Below are positions 50,640-60,521 of a DNA stretch of 64,000 bases, in pieces; position 1 is the first letter of the stretch, and every line of letters starts with the position of its first letter. Source of the stretch: Cucumibacter marinus DSM 18995 (GTDB lineage: Bacteria; Pseudomonadota; Alphaproteobacteria; Rhizobiales; Devosiaceae); the NCBI RefSeq assembly GCF_000429865.1, contig NZ_AUCR01000001.1, positions 124,001 to 188,000 on the forward strand, written 5' to 3'. The notes beneath the pieces are model-generated. The model made no database searches and was not told where the DNA came from. It saw only the letters and a program-made list of their open reading frames with translations. Made by a program: the position numbers and the translations under genes.

Positions 50640-52958
50640 CTACTTCTCCACGACGGCCAGCGCTTCGCTTGCGGCCTTCTCATGATCCTTGTTCGGGTCT
50701 TCGCCGCCCTCAGACGGCGTTTCGGGCGCGGTTTCCGCAGCTGCCCGCGGCAGGGTGAAGGCAAAGCACGCCCCTACCCGGCCGGATTCGTCCGGTTCTG
50801 AATCGAGCAGTTCGATCGTGCCGCCATGCTGTTCGATGATCTTCGAGACAATGGCAAGCCCCAGCCCGGTGCCTTTTTCCCGTGTCGTCATATAGGGTTC
50901 GAGCAGGCGCTGCCGGCTTTCGCCGGGCCACCCGACCCCATTATCAGATACCTTTACGCAAACCGAGCCGGGCTGTTCCTCGATCGACACGCAGATGTGC
51001 GGATCGGGAATTTGACTCATATCCGCACCTTCGATGGCCTCGGCGGCGTTCTTGATCAGGTTGATCAGGGCTTGCGACATCAGCCGGTCGTCAAACGGCA
51101 CGATCACGGGCCCCTTGCCGATATCGGCGGTCACCTCGATCTCGGCGTGCCGCACCCCTTCCATGAACACAGCCTGGCGTACGGTTTCCGCGAGATCGGC
51201 GGGCTGGATCTGGGCGGTCGGCATGCGGGCAAAGGCCGAGAATTCATCGACCATGCGACCGATATCGCCAACCTGGCGAACGATGGTGGAGGTACATTTG
51301 TCAAAGACCTCGAAATCATCCTCGAGTTTTTTCGAATAGCGCCGGCGCAACCGTTCGGCAGAAAGCTGGATCGGGGTCAGCGGGTTCTTGATCTCATGGG
51401 CAATGCGGCGGGCGACATCGGCCCAGGCGCTGGTGCGCTGTGCGGCCACCAGGTCGGTGATGTCGTCAAGGGTGAATACGAAACCCTTGGAATCGGTCAC
51501 CGTGCCCTCCCGCGTCGCGCGCACCTGATAGATACGCTCCTCGCCAAAGCGCTTGAGGGTAATCTGTTCCTGGATCTTGCCGCGCCGGGCATGGGCGGCC
51601 TTTTCGAGGAAAGTTTCCAGTTCGGGTACGGCTTCGCTCAAATGCATGCCGACGAGGTCGGGCTCGTTTGTGGCCAGGATGAGGCTGGCCCGGCCATTGA
51701 GGAGCGTAATGCGCCCGAACTGGTCGAGGCCCACCACGCCCGCGGACACACCCTCCAGCACCGCCTCGGTGAACTGGCGCCGCTGGTCCATGGTCTGGTT
51801 GGCCTGCAAGAGCGCCTGCCGTTGCGAATTGAGCTGCAGGGTCATGCGGTTGAACCGGTCGGACAGGTCGTGCATGTCGCCGGTCTTTTCGATCAGCGGC
51901 ACCTGCACCTCGAGATCGCCTTCCGACACCCGGTTCGAGGCCACCATGAGGTTGCGGATCGGCGCCACGAGCCGGTTCGCAATGGCGATACCGACCCAGA
52001 CCGCAGCAAGCAGCAGAATGACCGCGAGCCCGAAATAGAGAATGGCAAAGGTGAGCTGGAAAACCAGCCGGCTCGATTCATATTCGCGGTAGGCTGACAC
52101 GTTCCGGTCCGTCAGGCGCATATATTCGAGCACTTCGGCATCGACCGGCCGGGCAACGAACAGATAGAGCCCCTGATAGCCGCGCAGTCCCACGATCCCG
52201 CCGATCAGATTGGTCCGGCCCGGTGAGATCAGCGTCGGCTGGCCGACAGTGACCCCACTCAGATCGCCCTCCGGCAATCCCGGTGTGGGCCCCGCCGAAC
52301 TGGTTTGCGCGCGCATGACCACATTCTTGTTCCCATCGATGATCATGGCGTAAGGCAGCGCGCGCACCTGCACGATATTGGTGAAGATGCGCTGGAAAGT
52401 GGATTGGTCGCTCTCGAAGGTATTGCGTGCCTGCTCGAGTTCGGCGGCAACCCCGACGATATCGTCGCGCAGCACTTCGGCATGTTCGAGCATGTAGGAG
52501 CGCGCGATCAGGCGCGAGTTCTCGACCATCACCCGGTTGCGTTCGGAGAACCAGTAATCGAGCCCCTGATTGAGCGTCAGCGTTGCGACGACCGCGACCA
52601 GAAGCGCGGGCACTGCGGCAATGGCGGCAAAGGTGATCACCAGCCGCACGTGAAGCCGCGAGCCGGCCTGCTTGCGCACGCGCGATTGCACCAGCATCCA
52701 CGCTTCGGTGATCAGCAGCGCAATCACCAGCAGAACCAAGGCGGCATTCACGGCCCAGATATAACCCCAGACTTCAGGCTCGGGGTCGAGCGGCGTGGCG
52801 CCCATCAAGACGAGGAAAGAGAAACCGGCCGCGACGACCGAGGCGGCGACGACGATGACGCCGAGGATGCGCAGCCCGCGATTCGTGGAGAAGAAGATCT
52901 GCCTGATCCGGCCAGCCCCGGGCGATGCGGACGGCGGCTGTTTCTCGCTGTCGGTCAT
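50640..52958 (-). CDS. ntrY: Nitrogen regulation sensor histidine kinase NtrY
   Basis: A 772-aa membrane histidine kinase. Two N-terminal membrane pairs (about residues 20-125) precede a periplasmic sensor region of about 180 residues. Another helix (AILYFGLAVILLLAAVWVGI), HAMP (LVAPIRNLMVASNRVSEGDL), PAS (EAVLEGVSAGVVGLDQFGRI) and kinase domains follow. H-box HEIKNPLTPIQLSAERLRR holds the phosphorylated histidine, and GTGLGLAIVSKI is the G-box. The ATG at 52958 (MTDSEKQPP) is chosen; another lies at 52982. A 184-bp gap separates it from ntrC, so ntrYX may have its own promoter. Confidence 0.94.
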   Translation of the reverse strand: MTDSEKQPPSASPGAGRIRQIFFSTNRGLRILGVIVVAASVVAAGFSFLVLMGATPLDPEPEVWGYIWAVNAALVLLVIALLITEAWMLVQSRVRKQAGSRLHVRLVITFAAIAAVPALLVAVVATLTLNQGLDYWFSERNRVMVENSRLIARSYMLEHAEVLRDDIVGVAAELEQARNTFESDQSTFQRIFTNIVQVRALPYAMIIDGNKNVVMRAQTSSAGPTPGLPEGDLSGVTVGQPTLISPGRTNLIGGIVGLRGYQGLYLFVARPVDAEVLEYMRLTDRNVSAYREYESSRLVFQLTFAILYFGLAVILLLAAVWVGIAIANRLVAPIRNLMVASNRVSEGDLEVQVPLIEKTGDMHDLSDRFNRMTLQLNSQRQALLQANQTMDQRRQFTEAVLEGVSAGVVGLDQFGRITLLNGRASLILATNEPDLVGMHLSEAVPELETFLEKAAHARRGKIQEQITLKRFGEERIYQVRATREGTVTDSKGFVFTLDDITDLVAAQRTSAWADVARRIAHEIKNPLTPIQLSAERLRRRYSKKLEDDFEVFDKCTSTIVRQVGDIGRMVDEFSAFARMPTAQIQPADLAETVRQAVFMEGVRHAEIEVTADIGKGPVIVPFDDRLMSQALINLIKNAAEAIEGADMSQIPDPHICVSIEEQPGSVCVKVSDNGVGWPGESRQRLLEPYMTTREKGTGLGLAIVSKIIEQHGGTIELLDSEPDESGRVGACFAFTLPRAAAETAPETPSEGGEDPNKDHEKAASEALAVVEK

Positions 52959-53142
52959 GGATCGCCCAAGCCTTGTTGTCATTGGCGCATCAGGGGGTCG
53001 CCTGTCGCTACGCGCTATCTGGGACTCAAGCGCACGGAAAACACCGTAGAGTCGCCAATTTCCGGCAGGTGTTCAATAGGTTTGTTGCCAAAATGTGACA
53101 GTGTCGTGACCGGCCTCTAAATGGGCTGTTGTGCGAAGACCA

Positions 53143-54597
53143 CTATCCGTCCCGGCGGGTCTGTCGAACAATCTCGATCTGATGGGCGGCGATCTTCTTG
53201 CGCAAGGTGTTGCGGTTGATGCCGAGAAGCTCTGATGCCTTGATCTGGTTGCCGCCGCAGGCGTTGAGCGCCATGGAAATCAGCGGCGCTTCGACGGTTG
53301 CGATCAGGTCCTGATGCAGTCCGGCTGGCGGCAGATCGGGCTGGTAGCGCTGGAACAATCCCGACAGATGCGCCTCGACCGCGCTCGTCAGGTCACCGGG
53401 GCTCGAACTGCCAGATGGCGCTGACGGTGCGTCGCCGACATTGAGTTCGGCGCGCACGATCTCGGGCGAGATGGTTTCGTCTGCATAAAGCGCCACAATG
53501 CGGCGAACGAGGTTTTCGAGTTCGCGGACGTTGCCCGGCCACTCATGGGCGCGCATGGCGTCGAGCGCGGCGGTGCTGAAATCGCGCGCCGGATCTCCCT
53601 CGCCCTGTGCTTCGGCGAGAAAGTGATTGGCGAGATCGGGAATGTCATCGAGCCGTTCCCTGAGCGGCGGCAGGCGGAGCGGCACCACATTGAGCCGATA
53701 GTAAAGGTCTTCGCGGAACAGGCCCTGACGGATGAGCTGGCTGAGATCGCGATGGGTGGCTGCGATGATCCGCACATCGGTGCGGATCGGCGTCCGGCCG
53801 CCGACACGGGTATATTCGCCTTCCTGCAGCACCCGCAAAAGCCGGGTCTGGGCTTCCATCGGCATGTCGCCGATCTCATCGAGAAACAGCGTCCCCTGTT
53901 CGGCCTGTTCAAACCGGCCTGCACTTCGGTTCGTAGCCCCGGTGAACGCACCCTTTTCGTGCCCGAAAAGCTCGGCTTCGATCAGGTCGCGGGGAATGGC
54001 GGCCATGTTGATGGCGACAAAGGGTCCATTGCGACGGCGTCCGAACTGGTGGAGCGCGCGGGCAACCAGCTCCTTGCCGGTGCCGCTCTCGCCATTGATC
54101 AGCACCGTCAGGTCGGTCTGCATCAACCTGGCAAGCGCGCGATAGATATCCTGCATGGCCGCCGAGCGGCCAACCAGCGGCATCTGTTCGGACTGCACTT
54201 CCCTATCGCCGTTCGACTTGCGCGAGGCGCGGGCATCGGCGAGCGCGCGTCCAACAATCGCGGTCAGCTCATCGAGATCGAACGGCTTGGGCAGATATTC
54301 ATAGGCACCGGATTCGGAAGCCTTGATCGCGGTCATGAAGGTGTTCTGTGCGCTCATCACCACAATGGGCAGGTCCGGGCGGGCCTTGCGGATACGGGGC
54401 ATGACATCAAAGGCATTGCCGTCAGGCATGGCGACATCGGTCACCAGAATATCGCCCTCGCCCCGGGACACCCAATTCCACATGGTCGAGAGATTGCCTG
54501 TCGGCATCACCTCGTAACCGGCCCGTGTCAGCGCCTGGTTGAGGACCATGCGGATGGCTGCATCGTCGTCGGCAAGAAGCACGGTCTGCGCGCTCAT
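53143..54597 (-). CDS. ntrC: Nitrogen regulation response regulator NtrC
   Basis: A 484-aa sigma-54 activator. The receiver domain has phosphoacceptor D54 ([12 protein letters not shown]). The AAA+ domain has Walker A GESGTGKE, the intact GAFTGA loop ([15 protein letters not shown]), [10 protein letters not shown] and the R-finger region. The C-terminal Fis-type HTH is [20 protein letters not shown]. It activates nitrogen-assimilation promoters when phosphorylated by NtrB. Coupled to ntrB by a 4-bp overlap. Confidence 0.97.
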   Translation of the reverse strand: MSAQTVLLADDDAAIRMVLNQALTRAGYEVMPTGNLSTMWNWVSRGEGDILVTDVAMPDGNAFDVMPRIRKARPDLPIVVMSAQNTFMTAIKASESGAYEYLPKPFDLDELTAIVGRALADARASRKSNGDREVQSEQMPLVGRSAAMQDIYRALARLMQTDLTVLINGESGTGKELVARALHQFGRRRNGPFVAINMAAIPRDLIEAELFGHEKGAFTGATNRSAGRFEQAEQGTLFLDEIGDMPMEAQTRLLRVLQEGEYTRVGGRTPIRTDVRIIAATHRDLSQLIRQGLFREDLYYRLNVVPLRLPPLRERLDDIPDLANHFLAEAQGEGDPARDFSTAALDAMRAHEWPGNVRELENLVRRIVALYADETISPEIVRAELNVGDAPSAPSGSSSPGDLTSAVEAHLSGLFQRYQPDLPPAGLHQDLIATVEAPLISMALNACGGNQIKASELLGINRNTLRKKIAAHQIEIVRQTRRDG

Positions 54598-55718
54598 GCC
54601 TCTTCCTCCACCGGACGTTGCTCGGGTGCCCGTGAATCGGCGGCGAGCGGCAGCAGAACGCGGAACCGGGTATGACCGGGATGACTGGCGCAGTCGATCA
54701 CTCCGCCATGGTTGCCGACAAACTTGGCGACGAGCGCGAGACCAAGTCCGCTGCCTGTGGTCTTGGTGGTGACGAAAGGTTCGAACAGATGCGGCAGAAC
54801 GTCCTGGGGCACACCGGGGCCGTTATCCTCGACCACGATCTCGAGGGGCAGCGACACGCGTTCGGCGACACCGGGAACCTGGATGCGGATGCCCGGCCGG
54901 AAAGCGGTCGATATCGTAATCGTGGCTTTTTCCCTGTTTCCAAAGGCTTCCGCTGCATTCTTCACCAAGTTCAGGAAGACCTGGATGAGCTGATCGCGGT
55001 CGCCCATGACCGGCGGCAGCGAGGGGTCATAGTGTTCGACGATGTCGATGCCTCGCGCCACGCCGTTCTGCGCCAGAAGCTTCACGCGGGAGAGCACCGA
55101 GTGGATGTTGAGGGGTTCGGCTTCGAGCGGACGATCGTCGCCGAACTTTTCCATGCGGTCGACAAGCGAGACGATCCTGTCCGCTTCATCGCGAACGAGA
55201 CGCGCCAATTCGCGATCGTCTTCGCCTGCGGACTGTTCAAGAAGCTGAGCGGCGCCGCGAATGCCGGAAAGCGGATTCTTGATCTCATGAGCCAGCATGC
55301 CGGCCAGGCCGATCACCGAACGGGCCGCGCCGCGCGAGACCAGTTGCCGGTCGATAGTGTCGGCGATCGTGCGCTCCTGGATCAGCACCGCCACAAGCGG
55401 CTCACCTTCCGCAAAGGGACTGGCATACAGGTCAGCCACCCGGTCCTCGCCGATGCGGATTGTGCCCAGCGACACCCGGTACTCGCTGGCGGGCGCTCCG
55501 CGCTCAAAGACGCGTGTCACCAGTGAGATCAAAGGCGAGTCGAACGGAATGTGATCGGTCAGCGACTGGCGCTGCAGGACAGTCGCCGAGGTCTTGAAGA
55601 AGCTCTCCGCCGCATAGTTAGCGTAGACAATGCTGAGATTGTCGTCACAGACCAGCACCGGCTGGGCGAGCGCGCGCATGGCGGCCGCTGCGATCTGGGT
55701 GTGATTGGTGTCGCTCAT
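54594..55718 (-). CDS. ntrB: Nitrogen regulation sensor histidine kinase NtrB
   Basis: A 374-aa soluble histidine kinase (also called GlnL). A PAS domain covers about residues 10-115 ([20 protein letters not shown]). H-box [20 protein letters not shown] is near 140, the N-box [14 protein letters not shown] near 245, and G-boxes include [15 protein letters not shown]. It phosphorylates NtrC in response to PII proteins. It overlaps dusB by 4 bp at its start, the conserved nifR3-ntrBC order. Confidence 0.96.
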   Translation of the reverse strand: MSDTNHTQIAAAAMRALAQPVLVCDDNLSIVYANYAAESFFKTSATVLQRQSLTDHIPFDSPLISLVTRVFERGAPASEYRVSLGTIRIGEDRVADLYASPFAEGEPLVAVLIQERTIADTIDRQLVSRGAARSVIGLAGMLAHEIKNPLSGIRGAAQLLEQSAGEDDRELARLVRDEADRIVSLVDRMEKFGDDRPLEAEPLNIHSVLSRVKLLAQNGVARGIDIVEHYDPSLPPVMGDRDQLIQVFLNLVKNAAEAFGNREKATITISTAFRPGIRIQVPGVAERVSLPLEIVVEDNGPGVPQDVLPHLFEPFVTTKTTGSGLGLALVAKFVGNHGGVIDCASHPGHTRFRVLLPLAADSRAPEQRPVEEEA

Positions 55719-56737
55719 GCGGCGGTTCTTTCTGCCGAAGGCGAACCGGTGTCGGAGAACAGATCGCCGAGCATGCGCGTCACGACGGCGGGATCGTCTT
55801 CGGTCAAAACGGCCTTGCGTTGTTCCGCGTCGACATTGGCGGTTTCAGCCAGTGTATCGAGATACCAGCCGATATGTTTGCGGGCACACCGGACGGCGAG
55901 TTCGGGGCCATATTCGTCGCGCATCAAATCGTAGTGCTCGACCACGAGTGCTGCCAAATCGTCGCCTTGCGGCGCCGGTTTTGGTGCCCTGCCTGCCAAC
56001 TGGTCAGCGATTTGACCTACAATCCAGGGCTTGCCTTGAGCGCCGCGCCCGATCATCGCCGCATCGGCGCCTGAGAGCGCGAGCGCCTCCTGGGCATCCT
56101 TGAAGCTCAGGATGTCGCCATTGACGACAAGCGGCACATCAATCGCGTCGCGAACAGCGCGGATGGGCTCCCAGCGGGCTTCACCCTTGTAGAATTGCTG
56201 CCGGGTCCGGCCGTGGACGGTGATCATCTGCGCGCCGGCATCGACGGCGCGACGCGCCATGTCAGGCGCATTGAGGTCGGCATCGTCCCATCCGAGGCGC
56301 ATCTTGACCGTCACCGGCACCTTCACCGCCTTAACAACCGCCTCAACAAGGCCGATGGCGATATCGGGCACACGCATCAGCGCCGAACCGGCATAGCCGT
56401 TTGTCACCCGCTTGGCGGGGCACCCCATATTGATGTCGATTATTTCGGCGCCGGCATCCTCGGCAATGCATGCGCCTTCTGCCAGCCATTCGGCCTCGCA
56501 GCCAGCGAGCTGCACCATATGCGGCAGACGCGCCGGCTTGCCGAGGCGGCGATGCATGTCCTCGTGCCCGGTTGCAAGCGCAGCACTGGCGATCATCTCG
56601 GAGACCACCATACCCGCACCATAACGCTCGGCAATGCGGCGGAACGAGCGGTCGGTGATCCCTGACAATGGCGCCAGGAACGCATTGCCGGGAAAGGTCA
56701 CGTTGCCGAGAGAGATTTCCGGGAGCGTCCGCTCCAT
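55715..56737 (-). CDS. dusB: tRNA dihydrouridine synthase DusB
   Basis: A 340-aa FMN-dependent tRNA dihydrouridine synthase (NifR3 family). FMN-barrel landmarks are [19 protein letters not shown], the catalytic C106 in [43 protein letters not shown] and VNGDILSF. It reduces uridines in the tRNA D-loop. The ATG at 56737 has GAGG 5 nt upstream; an ATG-initiated extension to 56764 lacks support. First gene of the dusB-ntrBC operon, divergent from ispDF. Confidence 0.95.
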   Translation of the reverse strand: MERTLPEISLGNVTFPGNAFLAPLSGITDRSFRRIAERYGAGMVVSEMIASAALATGHEDMHRRLGKPARLPHMVQLAGCEAEWLAEGACIAEDAGAEIIDINMGCPAKRVTNGYAGSALMRVPDIAIGLVEAVVKAVKVPVTVKMRLGWDDADLNAPDMARRAVDAGAQMITVHGRTRQQFYKGEARWEPIRAVRDAIDVPLVVNGDILSFKDAQEALALSGADAAMIGRGAQGKPWIVGQIADQLAGRAPKPAPQGDDLAALVVEHYDLMRDEYGPELAVRCARKHIGWYLDTLAETANVDAEQRKAVLTEDDPAVVTRMLGDLFSDTGSPSAERTAA

Positions 56738-56891
56738 ATTTGCCTCAATTCTACGCAAGGGCACCTGATTGCCTAATTAATAGACAATCGCGATCTGCAC
56801 ATCAATGCGGCAGTTTGGCATTGGCGGCGCTTGCGCCGCTCGCGGCGGCTGCGTAAACCGGCGGGACCGAACAATCAAGCGACCATATGCC

Positions 56892-58067
56892 ATGCCGCCG
56901 CCTGCCCAACCCTTTGCTGCCATTCTCGTTGCCGCCGGCTCGGGCAGCCGCATGGGCGCGGGCGACTTCCCCAAGCAATATCGCCCCTATCGAGGCAAAC
57001 CGGTAATCCGGCACAGCATCGAGGCCTTTCTGGCCACTCCGGGGCTTGAAGCACTGGTCTGTGTCATCGCGCCAAACCATAGGGCGCACTACGACGCCCT
57101 CGGCCTTGACGATCCGAGGATTCTGGCCCCCGTTCCCGGCGGCGCCACGCGCCAGCAATCGGTGCTGGCGGGGCTGGAAGCGCTGGGGGAAACCGGCGTC
57201 CCGGTGGCCCTGATCCACGACGCCGCCCGCCCCAACGTCACGAAAGAGCTGATTGTGCGGGTCGCCGCAGAGGCGGGAGCCCGTGGCGGCGCCCTGCCCG
57301 TTCGGCCGGTCACCGACACCATCAAGCAATCCGACGACGGGGATCACGCCGGCCGGACACTCGACCGCAGCCGGCTGTTCGCGGCCCAGACCCCACAAGG
57401 CTTTGCGTTCGCTCCGATTCTTGACGCGCATCGCCGCGCAGCCGACGAGCCCGGTGAATTCACCGACGATGCGGCGATCGCGGAATGGGCCGGGCTTGCC
57501 GTGACGCTGGTTGAAGGCGAAGCCACCAACACCAAGCTGACCTATGCCGAGGACTTTCACGGCCAGGGAGACGTCACCATGGAAACCCGGATCGGAACCG
57601 GCTTCGACGTTCACGCTTTCGAGGCCGGGGATCACGTCACGCTTTGCGGCGTGCAGATCCCGCATGACGCCGCGCTCAAGGGGCATTCAGATGCGGATGT
57701 AGGGATGCACGCGATCACCGACGCCCTCTATGGCGCGTTGGCCGAGGGCGATATCGGGCGGCATTTCCCGCCCAGCGAGGCGCGATGGAAGGCTGCGGAT
57801 TCCCGGATCTTTCTCGACCACGCCGCGAAACTGGTCGCCGGCAAGGGCGGTCGCATTGTCAATCTCGACGTCACGATCATCTGCGAAACCCCGAAGATCG
57901 GACCGCATGCCGAGGCCATGCGCCACGTCATTGCCGGGATCTGCGGTATCGCCGAGCACCGGGTGTCGATTAAGGCCACGACCAGCGAGCAACTGGGGTT
58001 CACGGGCCGCCGCGAAGGTATAGCCGCCATGGCGAGTGCCAGTATCGAGGTGCCGCGCGATGTTTGA
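56892..58067 (+). CDS. ispDF: Bifunctional IspD/IspF enzyme of the MEP isoprenoid pathway
   Basis: A 391-aa fusion. The N-terminal 2-C-methyl-D-erythritol 4-phosphate cytidylyltransferase domain (about 1-225) has AAILVAAGSGSRMGAGDFPK and LIHDAARPNV. The C-terminal 2,4-cyclodiphosphate synthase domain (about 235-390) has RIGTGFDVHAFEAGDHV, KGHSDADVGMHAITDAL and the closing SIKATTSEQLGFTGRREG. The ispDF fusion is typical of alphaproteobacteria. The ATG at 56892 (MPPPAQPF) is chosen; earlier frame has no homology. It overlaps the cinA start by 8 bp. Confidence 0.96.
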   Translation: MPPPAQPFAAILVAAGSGSRMGAGDFPKQYRPYRGKPVIRHSIEAFLATPGLEALVCVIAPNHRAHYDALGLDDPRILAPVPGGATRQQSVLAGLEALGETGVPVALIHDAARPNVTKELIVRVAAEAGARGGALPVRPVTDTIKQSDDGDHAGRTLDRSRLFAAQTPQGFAFAPILDAHRRAADEPGEFTDDAAIAEWAGLAVTLVEGEATNTKLTYAEDFHGQGDVTMETRIGTGFDVHAFEAGDHVTLCGVQIPHDAALKGHSDADVGMHAITDALYGALAEGDIGRHFPPSEARWKAADSRIFLDHAAKLVAGKGGRIVNLDVTIICETPKIGPHAEAMRHVIAGICGIAEHRVSIKATTSEQLGFTGRREGIAAMASASIEVPRDV

Positions 58068-58554
58068 TGCCGAGACAACCGCTCTCGCCTCACGGGTGAT
58101 CGACGCTCTCACTGCCCGGGGCATGATGATGGTGACCGGGGAAAGTTGTACCGGCGGACTGATCGCCGGGGCGTTGACCTCGGTTTCCGGTTCATCGTCA
58201 GCGGTTTACGGGGGCTTCGTGACCTATGCGAATGAAGCCAAGCGGGATTTCATCGGCGTGCCGATGGCACTGATCGAAGACAAAGGCGCGGTCTCCGAAG
58301 AGGTCGCGCGCGCCATGGCCGAAGGCGCGCTGAAAACATCCGGCGCCGATCTTGCGGTGGCTGTCACCGGCGTTGCCGGTCCCGATGGCGGCACACCGGA
58401 CAAGCCGGTCGGGCTCGTGCATTTCGGCTGTGCGATCAAGGGTTTGACGATTCATCGTGAAGAGCGTTTCGGCGCCATCGGCCGGGAGGTCATCCGGGCA
58501 GAGACCGTCAAGACGGTGCTCAGGCTGGTGCTCGAAGTGCTCGATCAGGCGTAA
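58060..58554 (+). CDS. pncC: CinA C-terminal-domain protein (nicotinamide mononucleotide deamidase, PncC-like)
   Basis: A 164-aa stand-alone CinA C-terminal domain. Landmarks are MVTGESCTGGLIAGALT near residue 25, YGGFVTYANEAK near 52, GAVSEEVARAMAEGAL near 80, and VAVTGVAGPDGGTPDKPVGL near 105. Such proteins deamidate NMN to nicotinate mononucleotide in pyridine nucleotide salvage. It starts inside the end of ispDF and its last 10 bp overlap the convergent ratA-like gene. Confidence 0.92.
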   Translation: MFDAETTALASRVIDALTARGMMMVTGESCTGGLIAGALTSVSGSSSAVYGGFVTYANEAKRDFIGVPMALIEDKGAVSEEVARAMAEGALKTSGADLAVAVTGVAGPDGGTPDKPVGLVHFGCAIKGLTIHREERFGAIGREVIRAETVKTVLRLVLEVLDQA

Positions 58555-58985
58555 AGCTCGCGGGCGCGGTCGAGAAAGGCCGCAATGATCTCTTCCTGCT
58601 TGGCCGCAAAGGCCGGCTCGGCGACCGCCGCAATGAGCGGGTTGGCGATGGCAAAGGAAATGTCGAAGGTCACGTGACATCCCTCCTCCGCCGGTACGAA
58701 TTGCCAAAGGCTGTCGAGATGCGAGAACGGCCCGTCGATGGCGCTGGCGGCAATGGTCAGCGCCTCCGGGTTGAAGGTGACTTCACTCGTATAGGCCTGG
58801 CGCACCGGCCCGAACTGGATGCCCATCCGGGCATGCACATTGTCTTTATCGGCCCCCGGCGGCGACCAGACCTCCATGCTCGAGCAATTGGGCAGAAAGT
58901 CCGGATACGCCTTCAGGTCCCCCACCATCCGATACATCTGATCGGCGGTGTAAGGCAGGTGCTTGGCGAAGTCGATCTGTCTCAT
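58545..58985 (-). CDS. RatA/Coq10-like START-domain protein
   Basis: A 146-aa polyketide-cyclase/START-fold protein of the RatA-Coq10 family. It starts [20 protein letters not shown], then [18 protein letters not shown] and [19 protein letters not shown]. In alphaproteobacteria such proteins sit beside lipA and are thought to act as coenzyme-Q-binding chaperones in respiration; the ribosome-inhibitor (toxin) role described for RatA is an alternative. It overlaps lipA by 4 bp. Confidence 0.9.
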   Translation of the reverse strand: MRQIDFAKHLPYTADQMYRMVGDLKAYPDFLPNCSSMEVWSPPGADKDNVHARMGIQFGPVRQAYTSEVTFNPEALTIAASAIDGPFSHLDSLWQFVPAEEGCHVTFDISFAIANPLIAAVAEPAFAAKQEEIIAAFLDRARELYA

Positions 58986-59944
58986 GCCCGTCCGAGCTTG
59001 GCCTCGCGGGCGGCGCGCAACCGTTCGAAATCCTCGCCTGCGTGGTGCGAAGAGCGGGTGAGCGGGCTGGAAGAGACCATCAGGAACCCCTTGGCGAAGG
59101 CGATCTTCTCGAAGGCCTTGAACTCATCGGGGGTGACGAAGCGCTCGATGGCGTGGTGCTTCTTGGTCGGCTGCAGATACTGCCCGATGGTCAGAAAGTC
59201 GACATCGGCGGAACGCAGATCGTCCATCAGTTGCAGAACTTCATTCCGCTCTTCGCCCAGCCCGACCATGATCCCGGACTTGGTGAAGATGGTGGGATCG
59301 AGTTCCTTGACCTGCTGAAGAAGCCGGATCGAATGGAAATACCGGGCACCGGGCCGCACCGTCAGATATTTGGACGGCACGGTTTCAAGATTGTGGTTGA
59401 AGACGTCGGGCTTGGCCGCCACGACCTTCTCGAGCGCGCCGGGCTTGCGCAGGAAGTCGGGCGTCAGGATCTCGATGGTCGTCTCCGGGCAACGCCGGCG
59501 CAGCGCCTCGATCACCTCGACAAAGTGCTGGGCGCCGCCATCCTCAAGGTCATCGCGGTCGACCGAGGTGATCACAATGTGCTTGAGACCGAGCTTTTCT
59601 GCGGCGATGGCCACGTTTTCCGGCTCGTCCGGGTCGAGCGGGGTGGGAATGCCGGTCGTCACATTACAGAACGCGCAGGCGCGGGTGCAGATCTCGCCCA
59701 TGATCATCATGGTGGCGTGCTTTTTGGACCAGCATTCCCCGATATTCGGGCAACCGGCCTCCTCGCACACTGTGACGAGATTGTTCTCGCGCACGATCTC
59801 CTGGGTTTCCTTGTAGACCGGAGACCCCGGCGCCCTCACCCGGATCCAGTCAGGCTTGCGCATGATCGGATTGTCGGGCCGATGGGCCTTTTCGGGGTGC
59901 CGCGCACGCGGCGCGGCCTCGGTCGTGTCGATCAGGGTAACCAC
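58982..59944 (-). CDS. lipA: Lipoyl synthase
   Basis: A 320-aa radical-SAM lipoyl synthase. The auxiliary cluster ligands are C60, C65 and C71 ([16 protein letters not shown]); the radical-SAM cluster ligands are C86, C90 and C93 (CTRACAFC). A conserved C-terminal [10 protein letters not shown] segment supplies the serine ligand. It inserts two sulfurs into octanoyl groups on E2 proteins. Its clustering with lpdA and the E2 gene fits supply of lipoate to pyruvate dehydrogenase. It precedes the RatA-like gene with a 4-bp overlap. Confidence 0.97.
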   Translation of the reverse strand: MVTLIDTTEAAPRARHPEKAHRPDNPIMRKPDWIRVRAPGSPVYKETQEIVRENNLVTVCEEAGCPNIGECWSKKHATMMIMGEICTRACAFCNVTTGIPTPLDPDEPENVAIAAEKLGLKHIVITSVDRDDLEDGGAQHFVEVIEALRRRCPETTIEILTPDFLRKPGALEKVVAAKPDVFNHNLETVPSKYLTVRPGARYFHSIRLLQQVKELDPTIFTKSGIMVGLGEERNEVLQLMDDLRSADVDFLTIGQYLQPTKKHHAIERFVTPDEFKAFEKIAFAKGFLMVSSSPLTRSSHHAGEDFERLRAAREAKLGRA

Positions 59945-59967
59945 AAGGTGTTCCTTATCGTTGGCGC

Positions 59968-60219
59968 TCAGGCGATGGCCCGGGCAATGGCGACGACGAT
60001 GATCGCACCGCCGGCTGCAACCACGATCTGTCTGAGCAGATCATGCTCGATGGGAATCTGGATGCCGAAATAGCTGACAATGAAGCCGCCGACAACCGAA
60101 CCGAGCAGCCCGGAGATCAGGTAGCGGATCAACCCGCCCTTACCGCCAAGCAGCAGCCGGGCAACCCACCCGGCAACCAGCCCGATCACGATCCAGATGA
60201 TGATTGAAGTACCGTCCAT
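59968..60219 (-). CDS. GlsB/YeaQ/YmgE-family small membrane protein (a)
   Basis: An 83-aa membrane protein of the transglycosylase-associated (GlsB/YeaQ/YmgE) family. It has three hydrophobic glycine-rich helices: [40 protein letters not shown] and a C-terminal [18 protein letters not shown]. The function is not established; family members are often stress-induced. It lies 6 bp after a second family member, in tandem, between lpdA and lipA. Confidence 0.85.
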   Translation of the reverse strand: MDGTSIIIWIVIGLVAGWVARLLLGGKGGLIRYLISGLLGSVVGGFIVSYFGIQIPIEHDLLRQIVVAAGGAIIVVAIARAIA

Positions 60220-60225
60220 CGCCGG

Positions 60226-60477
60226 TCAGCCCTGGCGCAGCTTGTACTGGCGATAACCCCAGATCAGCGCGCAGGCACCGACGATGCCGGCGATGAGCTG
60301 AAAGATGATGTTGCCGCCATTGATCCCCAGAAACAGGGACATGATGAGGTTGACGATGAACGCACCGGCCACGCCGAGCACGACATTGATCACCAGGCTG
60401 TGGTCGGCTTTCATCAGCTTTTCAGCGATATAACCGGCGACCCCGCCGATAATCAGGGCCAGAATGAATCCCCACAT
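60226..60477 (-). CDS. GlsB/YeaQ/YmgE-family small membrane protein (b)
   Basis: An 83-aa membrane protein of the same family as its downstream neighbour. It has LALIIGGVAGYIAEKLMKAD, VLGVAGAFIVNLIMSLFLGI and a C-terminal hydrophobic helix ending in YRQYKLRQG. The two are clearly divergent paralogues with little identity beyond glycine spacing, so the duplication is old. Function unknown; a role in envelope stress is possible. Confidence 0.85.
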   Translation of the reverse strand: MWGFILALIIGGVAGYIAEKLMKADHSLVINVVLGVAGAFIVNLIMSLFLGINGGNIIFQLIAGIVGACALIWGYRQYKLRQG

Positions 60478-60521
60478 GGTTCTTCCTTTCGCTTGAAGTC
60501 CATTAAGCGGCGAACCGCCCC

